From positions 1-7,688 of the forward strand of contig JACQJN010000207.1 of the NCBI GenBank assembly GCA_016205085.1: a stretch of DNA of 7,688 nucleotides, read 5' to 3'. Shown one piece after another: positions 1-6,106 of this stretch (position 1 is the first letter of the stretch; each line of letters opens with the position of its first letter). Origin of the DNA: Elusimicrobiota bacterium (lineage in GTDB: Bacteria; Elusimicrobiota; Elusimicrobia; JACQJN01). The position numbers and the translations under genes were made by a program. The notes beneath the pieces were generated by a model that worked only from the letters and a program-made list of their open reading frames with translations, made no database searches and was not told where the DNA came from.

Positions 1-139
1 ATTTGCAGTGGTGGCTGCTGACGGCCGGATTATCGATGACGATGTCGTTGTCTTCCTTCCTGCCGATGGAGAGAGATTCTTTGGTAATGGGGACTTCCTT
101 GATTACCGCTGCGTTAAATTTGAGAAGAAATTTGGGCAT
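1..139 (-). CDS. FHA-domain protein (N-terminal 46 residues, runs off left edge)
   Basis: This is the start of a phospho-threonine-binding forkhead-associated protein; only 46 residues are in the window. Conceptual translation from ATG at 139 begins MPKFLLKF and then shows the FHA core: a beta strand, Ile-Gly-Arg at residues 25-27 (the invariant GR), an Asn-Asp pair at 31-32, the strand IVID at 33-36, and the SSHH block at 41-44 (the S-x-x-H signature that forms the phospho-Thr pocket). Known FHA domains read pThr marks made by Ser/Thr kinases. The gene starts 9 bases after the phosphatase stop, and its Shine-Dalgarno lies in the last phosphatase codons, so it is the third cistron of a kinase-phosphatase-FHA operon. 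The remaining domains cannot be seen; an FHA-only adaptor, an FHA fused to an effector or regulator, or a secretion-system FHA protein are all possible. The FHA call is firm despite the truncation because the key residues are all present. Confidence 0.88.
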   Translation of the reverse strand, partial: MPKFLLKFNAAVIKEVPITKESLSIGRKEDNDIVIDNPAVSSHHCK

Positions 140-148
140 ACGGACACT

Positions 149-955
149 TTACTCCTTGCGCAAGTATGTGAAAAAACGTTTGAGCAGCCGGCTGGGTCCC
201 AAGGGTTTAATCTGGATCACGATGACGCTGATGTTGTCCATCCCACCCGCTTGGTTGGCGGATTCTATCAGGGTGTTGCAGATGGCCGAAAGTTCTTCCT
301 TTTCCCGGAATATTTTGACCAAGGCGGATTCCTTGAGCATGCGGGTTAAGCCGTCCGAACAGAGCAACAGGATGTCTCCTTCCATAAGGGGATGCTCTTC
401 CACATCGATTTGGGCTTTAGGCTGTGTCCCGAGAGCTCGAGTCAGTATATTTTGGAGGCGGGAGCTTTCTGCTTCCTCTTGGGTGATCAAGCCTTGGCGC
501 ACCTGTTCCATGACCAGGGAGTGGTCTCGCGTCAATTGGATCAAATTTCCTTCTCGAAACATATAGATGCGGCTGTCTCCAATGTGGACAACACCCGCTT
601 TGTTGTTTTGCACCAAGGCAACGGAAAGGGTGGTTCCCATGCCTTGATTCTGGGGTTTGTCCCGGGAAGCTTCAAAGACGGCTTGGTTGGCCAAACGTAC
701 GGCCCAGGCCAGTTGATTGGTTTGAAGGGAAAAGTTGGTATTGACTTCCTCCGGCATAGACCTGGAGGAAAACATTTGCTGCAGGGCTTCCTGCAGAACG
801 CGAATGGCGATGCGACTGGCCACTTCTCCGGAGTTGTGCCCCCCCATTCCATCCGCCACGGCAAACAGTCTCAGTTCCTCATTGATGAGTATGGAGTCCT
901 CATTATTGGAACGAACTCTCCCCGTATCTGATTTTCCCGCAGCCGTTAAAATCAT
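149..955 (-). CDS. PP2C-family Ser/Thr protein phosphatase
   Basis: A metal-dependent PPM/PP2C phosphatase that would remove phosphate from Ser/Thr residues, most likely those written by the kinase encoded just upstream. The 268 residues are a bare catalytic domain of the usual bacterial length (PrpC/Stp/PstP-like). Visible motifs in order are SDTGRVRSNNED (9-20), VADGMGGH with metal-binding Asp35 (33-40), GMGTTL (105-110), HIGDSR (124-129), LTRDH (141-145), LTRALG (171-176), CSDGLTR with Asp201 (199-205) and GGMDNIS with Asp240 (237-243). All catalytic aspartates are present, so it should be active. There is no signal peptide or membrane helix. The last 15 residues (from PSRLLKRFF) are basic and hydrophobic, possibly a membrane-touching helix. 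The ATG at 955 overlaps the kinase TGA by four bases (ATGA), with a weak GGAAG at 970-966; this supports translational coupling and the chosen start. Confidence 0.95.
   Translation of the reverse strand: MILTAAGKSDTGRVRSNNEDSILINEELRLFAVADGMGGHNSGEVASRIAIRVLQEALQQMFSSRSMPEEVNTNFSLQTNQLAWAVRLANQAVFEASRDKPQNQGMGTTLSVALVQNNKAGVVHIGDSRIYMFREGNLIQLTRDHSLVMEQVRQGLITQEEAESSRLQNILTRALGTQPKAQIDVEEHPLMEGDILLLCSDGLTRMLKESALVKIFREKEELSAICNTLIESANQAGGMDNISVIVIQIKPLGPSRLLKRFFTYLRKE
152..157 (-). promoter_or_regulatory. Ribosome binding site of the FHA gene, embedded in the phosphatase stop region
   Basis: On the minus strand AAGGAG is read from 157 to 152, directly before the TAA stop (151-149) of the phosphatase gene, and 12 bases before the ATG at 139. 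The same six bases encode the last two phosphatase residues, Lys-Glu. The spacing is slightly long, but no other purine-rich stretch is available. This layout suggests that translation of the FHA protein is coupled to termination of the phosphatase. Confidence 0.6.
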
Positions 956-3804
956 GGCTTTTTATCTTCCGGAAATATAATGGGCAGTGTTTTCTCGATT
1001 TCCAACTTGGCCTTTTCCCTTCCATTCTCATCGGAGTCATTCTCTATCAAGGGAGGAGGCGGCGGCAGCATAGCGGGTATCGTATCGGTATTGGGTGGTG
1101 GGACGGCTTGAGAACCGGGGAGTGTGTCTGAAGAGCCCTTGGGATTTTTTGTGGCGTCTAAGAAGCTGTAGATCGAGCCGATGTGGATGTCCTTTTCTTG
1201 CTCCGATTTTTGGACGCCGGATAGAGAAGGCTTTTCTATTTTAAGAGAGGGCTCTCCCGAGGCTGCCGCTTGGATATCCTCCGCTATTTCACGGCCTTTC
1301 TGGTAGCGCTCCTCCGGTTTCTTCTTTAAGGCCTTCTCGATGATTTTAGCTATACCAGGAGGAATTTCGGGACGTATGGAAAGAGGATCAGGATGGGGGT
1401 CATTGGCAATTTGGAATAGAAGGGTTCCGATGGAATCTCCCCCCTTCCATGGTTTTTCGCCAGTCAGGAGCTCAAACAAGACGACTCCCAGGGAAAAAAG
1501 GTCGGCTCTGCCATCCACCTTTTTGCCGGCAATTTGCTCCGGGCTCATGTAGGAAGGAGTTCCCATGACGGTACCCGTGGCTGTTTTGGAGGAGGACACC
1601 AAGCGCGCGATCCCAAAGTCGGTGACCCTTAGGGAACCGTCTTTCAGAAGCATGATGTTGGCCGGTTTGATGTCGCGGTGCACTACCCCCTGGGCATGGG
1701 CGTAATCTAGGGCTTGGGCGATGGTTGCCGCATACTCCAGGGCTTTGGCCATGGGAAGGAGATTTTCCTTCCCCGTATATTTTTTAAGGTCCTCTCCCTC
1801 CAGGAGTTCCATGGCGATGTAGGAGACGTCCTGTTCTTCTCCCGCATCGTAGATTTTAATGATGTTGGGATGGGTCAGATTTCCCGCCGACTCCGCCTCC
1901 CTGAAAAATCTTTTCTTGATTTCACCTACCGTCTTTTCATCCACGTCTTCATCAAAGCGCATGGTTTTGATGGCCACCTGGCGGTTGATTTTTGGATCTT
2001 TCCCCAGATACACGATCCCCATGGCGCCTTTACCCAGTTCTTTCACGATTTCATAACGGCCCAGGGTGGGGGCCTGAGTGGCGCCTTCCATCAGAAGAGT
2101 GGATTCCTTGGATTTTCCGATGGGACCTCCCATCACGGCTCCCTCGGCAGCTTTTTTGAGGGTTTCTATTTTCTTTTGGATGTCTTTGTATTTGGGATAT
2201 TTGGTGGCAATCTGTTCATAAACGGCGACGGCCTTGCTGTATTGTCTTTTTCTCTCGAAATCCAGTGCCAGATTATAGAGAAGTTCCTTTAGACTGTCAT
2301 CCAAGGGGCAGGCTCTGAATTTTTCGAAGGCGAGATCCAACATCCCCTGTCCTTGGAAGGAGAGTCCCAGCATCTTGTTGGTTTCGATGGCGGAACTTTC
2401 GACCAATTCCTTCTTCTTTTCCGTCGTAAGAAAACGTTTGGTGGTGGAGAAGGTGTAGCCAGCCAGAAGCAGCAGGGCGGGATAGGACACCTTCAGCCAT
2501 ATGTTTTCGGTCATGAAAAGGTAAGTTCCGGTTCCTAGGGTGGCGGAAAAAATCACCGAGGAGACGATGGCTCCGGGGAGGGCTCTGAGTTTGGGTAGAA
2601 AAAAGATGATAAAGAACCCACTCAGCAGAATCAGGCCCAACTCCACCCATTCGGACCAATCCGGCCGGGTCAGGAACTTTTTGTGCAGCAGATTTTCTAT
2701 GATGTTGGCCACCACCTCCACACTGGGAAAGTTATGGGCTACGGGAGTGACGAAGAGAGTGCCTACTCCTACCGCCGTGGGGCCAATGAGCACGATCTTG
2801 TCCTTGAAGGCTTCCGGGGCCACCTTGTTATTGAGAACGTCATAGAAGGAATAGTGGGGAAATGTATGGTCCGGACCGTTGAATGTGATCAGAAGGGAAT
2901 TGGCCGCGTCCAGGGGTATTTCCGATTTCCCCATCATCAATTTTTTGCCAGGATAGATGCTGATCTCTTCCGCAGTGAGGCCGAGATAGTTTCTGACTAC
3001 CTGGATGGCGAAAGAGGGGTAGTAGCGATCGGCATACAGGACGCCGGCTATTTCCCGGCGGAGCGTTCCATCCACATCCGGAGTGGTGTTGACGTGGCCT
3101 ATCCCGGTGGCACTAGAAGAGAGTATCTGGAGGGGGATGGTGGCTTCATAAGATTCATAGGGAGTGGTGGCGCCCTCTTGACTGGATCGGACCAACGCAA
3201 GGCTGTAGCGATTGATGAATTCAGGCAACTCAACAGCTTTGGCGGCTAAATCCCCCCCCAGTTCGAAGAACATGGGGAGGACCACATTGCCTGAGAGGGC
3301 GATGGATTCAGCCAATTGGCTGTCGTTGTCCAGCCTGGATTTGGCTCCTTCGATGATGGAAACGAACTTGGTGTCTTTTTTGAGCTGTTTTAAAACTTGT
3401 TGAGTCCTCCAAGAACTGCTGCTGCCTGAAAGGGCGGTGTCCAGGTAATGGGCGTATTCCTGCTGGATGTGTTCTATTTCTTTTAAACCCTGGTTTTGTT
3501 CGGTTTCCGAAAAAAGGATATTTAAGCCGATGACCTTGGGTTTAGCGAGAGAGAAAGTTTCCAAAAGTTCGCCGATGCGGGAGCGGGGCCAGGGCCAGCG
3601 GCCCAGTTTGCCCAAACTGTCATCGTCAATCGCGATGATGGCAACCTCTTTGGCGGGGCTGGGGTTTTGTTTCAAAAGGGCGCGGACATCGTAGAATTTG
3701 AGTTCTATTTTTTCCAGGAAGGAGTTCCATCCGAGGTAGGATAGGGATACGAAAAGAGTAAGAAAAAAGCCCCAAAGGGCGTCGGAACGGAAGAATCTAC
3801 CCAT
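952..3804 (-). CDS. Membrane Ser/Thr protein kinase with CHASE2 sensor domain and TPR-like linker
   Basis: A Hanks-type Ser/Thr kinase expected in the inner membrane. Domains in order: one membrane helix (about 12-30); an extracytoplasmic CHASE2 sensor (about 31-380, with VAIIAIDDDSL, GIGHVNTTPDVDG and DKIVLIGPTA blocks); three closely spaced membrane helices (about 385-403, 408-430, 437-455); a helical TPR-like stretch (about 475-552); and a kinase domain (about 584-845). The kinase has GKGAMG (591-596), Lys613 in VAIK, Glu636 of helix C, HRDIKPAN (709-716, an RD kinase), DFG (729-731) and GTPSYMSPE (748-756). All catalytic residues are present. The tail (about 846-950) is Pro/Thr-rich and low in predicted structure. 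CHASE2 is known as a periplasmic sensor of unknown ligand. The ATG at 3804 is preceded by AGAAGGGGG, and no other start fits before the first helix. It is the first gene of the kinase-phosphatase-FHA unit. The specific signal and substrates cannot be read from the sequence. Confidence 0.95.
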   Translation of the reverse strand: MGRFFRSDALWGFFLTLFVSLSYLGWNSFLEKIELKFYDVRALLKQNPSPAKEVAIIAIDDDSLGKLGRWPWPRSRIGELLETFSLAKPKVIGLNILFSETEQNQGLKEIEHIQQEYAHYLDTALSGSSSSWRTQQVLKQLKKDTKFVSIIEGAKSRLDNDSQLAESIALSGNVVLPMFFELGGDLAAKAVELPEFINRYSLALVRSSQEGATTPYESYEATIPLQILSSSATGIGHVNTTPDVDGTLRREIAGVLYADRYYPSFAIQVVRNYLGLTAEEISIYPGKKLMMGKSEIPLDAANSLLITFNGPDHTFPHYSFYDVLNNKVAPEAFKDKIVLIGPTAVGVGTLFVTPVAHNFPSVEVVANIIENLLHKKFLTRPDWSEWVELGLILLSGFFIIFFLPKLRALPGAIVSSVIFSATLGTGTYLFMTENIWLKVSYPALLLLAGYTFSTTKRFLTTEKKKELVESSAIETNKMLGLSFQGQGMLDLAFEKFRACPLDDSLKELLYNLALDFERKRQYSKAVAVYEQIATKYPKYKDIQKKIETLKKAAEGAVMGGPIGKSKESTLLMEGATQAPTLGRYEIVKELGKGAMGIVYLGKDPKINRQVAIKTMRFDEDVDEKTVGEIKKRFFREAESAGNLTHPNIIKIYDAGEEQDVSYIAMELLEGEDLKKYTGKENLLPMAKALEYAATIAQALDYAHAQGVVHRDIKPANIMLLKDGSLRVTDFGIARLVSSSKTATGTVMGTPSYMSPEQIAGKKVDGRADLFSLGVVLFELLTGEKPWKGGDSIGTLLFQIANDPHPDPLSIRPEIPPGIAKIIEKALKKKPEERYQKGREIAEDIQAAASGEPSLKIEKPSLSGVQKSEQEKDIHIGSIYSFLDATKNPKGSSDTLPGSQAVPPPNTDTIPAMLPPPPPLIENDSDENGREKAKLEIEKTLPIIFPEDKKP

Positions 3805-3816
3805 AACCCCCTTCTA

Positions 3817-3845
3817 TATATACGCCAAGAACCACGATTTGTCAA
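3817..3845 (-). promoter_or_regulatory. Sigma-70-type promoter for the kinase-phosphatase-FHA operon
   Basis: On the minus strand a perfect -35 TTGACA (3845-3840) is followed by a 17-base spacer and TATATA (3822-3817), inside an alternating TATATATA run. The expected transcription start is near 3810, only about six bases before the kinase ATG at 3804. The purine stretch AGAAGGGGG (3815-3807) would then be mostly at or upstream of the first transcribed base. Either the message is almost leaderless, or this promoter-like match is accidental and the true start of transcription lies further upstream. The -35 and the spacing are ideal; the -10 matches the consensus at four of six positions. Confidence 0.5.
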
Positions 3846-3952
3846 CCCTGCGCTGAGTAAAACATTGGTGGGCCGTAGGACCTATTAGGGATGGGTCTAA
3901 AGAATGGCTTTTTTGGGGACAAACGGCCTAAGGGCTGATTTTGAGTATTGAG

Positions 3953-3958
3953 TACAAT
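3953..3958 (+). promoter_or_regulatory. Weak -10-like box for the transporter/P-loop operon
   Basis: TACAAT matches the TATAAT consensus at five of six positions and lies so that transcription would begin near 3965. This gives a leader of about 25 bases that contains the AAGGAG ribosome binding site and excludes the upstream TTG (3948) and ATG (3963) start candidates. No convincing -35 hexamer is seen 16-19 bases upstream, so this would be an activator-dependent promoter, one for another sigma factor, or a chance match. Confidence 0.25.
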
Positions 3959-3976
3959 AAAAATGGGTCTGTTATT

Positions 3977-3982
3977 AAGGAG
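3977..3982 (+). promoter_or_regulatory. Strong ribosome binding site fixing the transporter start at 3990
   Basis: AAGGAG lies seven bases before the ATG at 3990, which is ideal spacing. The frame remains open further upstream (TTG at 3948, ATG at 3963), but neither candidate has a Shine-Dalgarno. The extra residues they would add (TIKMGLLLRRVN) do not extend the first membrane helix. This site therefore decides the start. Confidence 0.85.
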
Positions 3983-3989
3983 AGTGAAT

Positions 3990-5102
3990 ATGTGGAAAAC
4001 GACCGAAGGTAGTACAGGCAGGTTGATTCAGCTCTGTTTGGGTTATTTCTTTTTCTATGTGGTGACGGGAGTGACGGTAAAGTATTTTCTGGGAAGTTCC
4101 ACCCAGGGACTTCCAGGAATGGATGGTATGGAATTTTTGGTTTACAGTACTCTGGGAGGCACCGCCATCTGTCTGTCGGTCGTTTTGGCGATGGGCTGGT
4201 ACCGGTTGAAATCCTCGAATGGTATGGAGTATCTGTATATTATTCCATCCGGGATTTGTACCGCGGTGGTGATTCCCACCACTACTCTCATGTACACCCT
4301 GCCTATTTCGGTGATGGTGGCCATGGTGATCATGCGGGCCAGCGTGATTGTGATCAGCCGGGTGGTGGACAGCCTCCAGATCCGTCAGGGGATTCTGCAT
4401 AAAAAAGTATACCGTGAGGAAGATATCGCGGTGGTCTTTGCCCTTCTTGCGGCAGGTGCCAATCTCCTCTGGGTGAAAAAAGGGGATTTTGATTTCTTGG
4501 GTTCAGCGGCGGCTGTGGTTATCCTGGGGAGCTACATACTGGCCTATGCACTCCGTATCTATATCATGAACTACTACAAAAATACGCGCGCCAAAGGGAT
4601 CTCACTGGACAATCAGGGATTTTTTGGCATCGAGCAGATTGCGGCCACTGTCACTTTGCTGTTGGTGAGCGTAGTTCTCTTTTTCTCCCCTCAGTGGCTG
4701 GGTTGGGATGTTCCTCAAATCAACCTGTTTGTCGGGGCGATCACCCATCCCCAGCCGCTTTGGCAGTGGGCCGTTCTGTCCGGAGTAGCTTATGGGATGG
4801 TGGCTTTTTTCTCCGTCTTCATCTTCATGTTTAAGGGGCGGACGGCCACTTTCGCGGGCTTGGTCAATCGGTTGACCTCTTTGATCGCGGGGACCGTTTC
4901 TACCCTGGTTGTGTATCTTGTTTTAAAGGGCAAGTTTCCCAAGGTACAGGACTGGATTTCTTTGGCGTTTATTCTGACGGCGGTGGCCTTTTTAAGTTTG
5001 GCGGAGAGAAAGCGCACGGCGGAGCTTGCTGCCGCGCGTGAGTTAAATGATGAAAGATATTCTAGATACCCTGTTGCTCCTGGCGTTGCCGGCGTCCGGT
5101 AA
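3990..5102 (+). CDS. Polytopic membrane protein, drug/metabolite transporter (EamA-like) superfamily
   Basis: A 370-residue integral membrane protein with about ten hydrophobic helices (roughly 12-34, 49-70, 82-103, 105-124, 145-162, 168-192, 215-233, 262-283, 288-312 and 320-338). The length, helix number and a two-fold internal layout fit the drug/metabolite transporter superfamily. In each half a helix rich in small residues and containing Arg (MRASVIVISRVVD near 115-127, LVNRLTSLIAGTV near 291-303) precedes a short charged loop and a last helix (AVVFALLAAGANLL near 147-160, ISLAFILTAVAFLSL near 323-337). This is a fold-level call; the substrate cannot be inferred. The C-terminus is a charged cytoplasmic tail. 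The last 56 bases overlap the P-loop gene in another frame, so the two proteins are probably made together and may work together. The start is set by the AAGGAG at 3977-3982. It could instead belong to a separate uncharacterised membrane family. Confidence 0.75.
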   Translation: MWKTTEGSTGRLIQLCLGYFFFYVVTGVTVKYFLGSSTQGLPGMDGMEFLVYSTLGGTAICLSVVLAMGWYRLKSSNGMEYLYIIPSGICTAVVIPTTTLMYTLPISVMVAMVIMRASVIVISRVVDSLQIRQGILHKKVYREEDIAVVFALLAAGANLLWVKKGDFDFLGSAAAVVILGSYILAYALRIYIMNYYKNTRAKGISLDNQGFFGIEQIAATVTLLLVSVVLFFSPQWLGWDVPQINLFVGAITHPQPLWQWAVLSGVAYGMVAFFSVFIFMFKGRTATFAGLVNRLTSLIAGTVSTLVVYLVLKGKFPKVQDWISLAFILTAVAFLSLAERKRTAELAAARELNDERYSRYPVAPGVAGVR

Positions 5103-6066
5103 ATCCGAGATTCGCCGCTACCTTCAATCCTTGACTTCGGAAGTCTGCCGCAGGGATTTTCACCTGGGGTCTACGATTCAACTGGATGATTATCCCTATG
5201 TGCATATCATGCGGAGGATTGATGATGAACTGGTGGCATCCGGGGAGGAAAGAATTTATTTTCAAGCTCCGGACAGGCCCTTTCGGAATTCCTTGAACTG
5301 GGGAGTTTTGATACAGTTGATCAACGAGGATTATGCGGATATCCTGGGTCAAAGAAAACGGAATCCCTCTTCCGCAGCCATGGATTTGTTTGAACGTCTG
5401 GATGCCGCTTCGGCTTCGGTGGGAGCCAAAGTTTTCTTCCGTGAGTTGCCCAAGATCATCCAGGAAAAGCTGGCTGTGGTTCTGGAATCCGAGGCTAGAA
5501 AAATGCTCCACGAGAGACAGACGCATTCTCTCTCCAGTTTAGAGGGGTGCACGGTGGTCATTGAGTTTGCGCGCGGGGGTCCTGAAGGGGCCCGGATGCC
5601 TTTGCCTTCTCCTTTAGGGTATGCCTACTCCCTGGGACAATTGTCCCAGGCCATTCTTCAAAAAGCGGCTATCCTGTATGTTGGGGTGACGCCGGAAGAG
5701 TCGCGCCGCAAAAACGAGGCCCGCGCCGATCCTGCTGATCCCGGTTCCATCCTGCAGCATGGGGTTCCCATAGAGGTGATGCGGAAGGATTATGGCTGCG
5801 ATGATATAGATTGGTTGCTGACTCAGTCCGGCAAGCCGGGAAGCGTCGCGGTCCAGGCCCATAAAATGATTTTTCACCTGCCTGTAGCTCGATTCGACAA
5901 CCGCGTGGACAAAACCTCCTTTGTCCGCGAAACACATTCCGCTTGGCAGCCCGAACAGGTACGGAGTTTACATCAAGGATTGAAAGAGGCTTTCGATCAA
6001 TTGGTTTCTAGAACCCAGAGTGTTAGCACCCTTCGCAGCCCCTTCGCGGAGCTCAGGGACGTTTGA
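5047..6066 (+). CDS. Uncharacterised P-loop NTPase (possible small-molecule or nucleotide kinase-like protein)
   Basis: A soluble 339-residue protein that I do not recognise as a named family. Near the N-terminus a beta strand runs into ALPASGKS (13-20), a Walker A motif in which the first glycine is alanine but GKS is intact. An Asp-Asp pair follows (QLDDYPYVHI, 46-54). A hydrophobic strand ending in Glu (TVVIEFARGG, 169-178) could serve as Walker B or catalytic base. A basic segment (Arg220, Arg221, Lys222, Arg226) after the strand ILYVGV resembles the arginine-bearing lid of P-loop kinases. Together these suggest a nucleotide-binding phosphotransferase-like fold, but the substrate is unknown. 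The gene begins 56 bases inside the transporter gene. A TAA in its own frame at 5044-5046 rules out earlier starts, and ATG at 5047 or 5050 has only a weak Shine-Dalgarno. The overlap implies joint expression with the membrane protein. No signal peptide or membrane helix is present. Confidence 0.8.
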   Translation: MMKDILDTLLLLALPASGKSEIRRYLQSLTSEVCRRDFHLGSTIQLDDYPYVHIMRRIDDELVASGEERIYFQAPDRPFRNSLNWGVLIQLINEDYADILGQRKRNPSSAAMDLFERLDAASASVGAKVFFRELPKIIQEKLAVVLESEARKMLHERQTHSLSSLEGCTVVIEFARGGPEGARMPLPSPLGYAYSLGQLSQAILQKAAILYVGVTPEESRRKNEARADPADPGSILQHGVPIEVMRKDYGCDDIDWLLTQSGKPGSVAVQAHKMIFHLPVARFDNRVDKTSFVRETHSAWQPEQVRSLHQGLKEAFDQLVSRTQSVSTLRSPFAELRDV

Positions 6067-6067
6067 A

Positions 6068-6092
6068 GCTCCAGAGGAGCGAGACGAGCTCC
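6068..6092. terminator. Short competing hairpins in the convergent gap (weak terminator candidate)
   Basis: The 40-base gap between the two converging genes contains GCTCC-AGA-GGAGC (6068-6080). The same GGAGC can instead pair with a second GCTCC at 6088-6092 across a seven-base loop. The two stems are mutually exclusive. Neither is followed by a T-tract on either strand, so a classical intrinsic terminator is not supported; the stems may only slow polymerases arriving from both sides. Confidence 0.25.
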
Positions 6093-6106
6093 GGTGACCT
6101 CATCCA

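Larger units (their letters stand above)
3805..3989. other. Divergent intergenic region between kinase operon and transporter operon
   Basis: A 185-base non-coding gap separates two divergently read units. It holds the TTGACA/TATATA promoter for the minus-strand kinase and, on the plus strand, a -10-like TACAAT and a strong ribosome binding site. Two small interrupted palindromes are present, CCTA-T-TAGG (3881-3889) and CCT-A-AGG (3928-3934), which could be protein-binding half sites but are short enough to be chance. No small open reading frame with its own Shine-Dalgarno and no RNA-like structure stands out. Confidence 0.7.

Noticed and set aside
3..566. Long plus-strand open frame of 187 codons opposite the FHA and phosphatase genes
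   Set aside because: It is antisense to two genes with clear FHA and PP2C motifs, has no Shine-Dalgarno, and its translation is Ser/Arg-rich without recognisable motifs.
1..955. Part of a type VI secretion post-translational module (PpkA/PppA/Fha)
   Set aside because: The kinase has a CHASE2 sensor instead of the usual PpkA architecture and no secretion structural gene is in the window. The FHA protein is too truncated to support the idea.
976..981. TATAAT on the plus strand as an internal or antisense promoter
   Set aside because: It lies within the kinase 3' coding end, and no TTGACA-like box is seen at the right distance. A single hexamer match is expected by chance.
2683..3249. Plus-strand open frame of 188 codons inside the kinase gene
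   Set aside because: It lies opposite the CHASE2-coding region, whose conserved blocks are unmistakable. No ribosome binding site or domain is seen, so it is a frame shadow.
3891..3970. Direct repeat ATGGGTCT (3891-3898 and 3963-3970) as an operator pair
   Set aside because: An eight-base repeat separated by 64 bases with no symmetry or further similarity is compatible with chance.
3948..3989. Upstream TTG (3948) and ATG (3963) starts for the transporter gene
   Set aside because: Neither has a Shine-Dalgarno, whereas ATG 3990 has AAGGAG at ideal spacing. The -10-like box at 3953-3958 would also place the transcript start after both.
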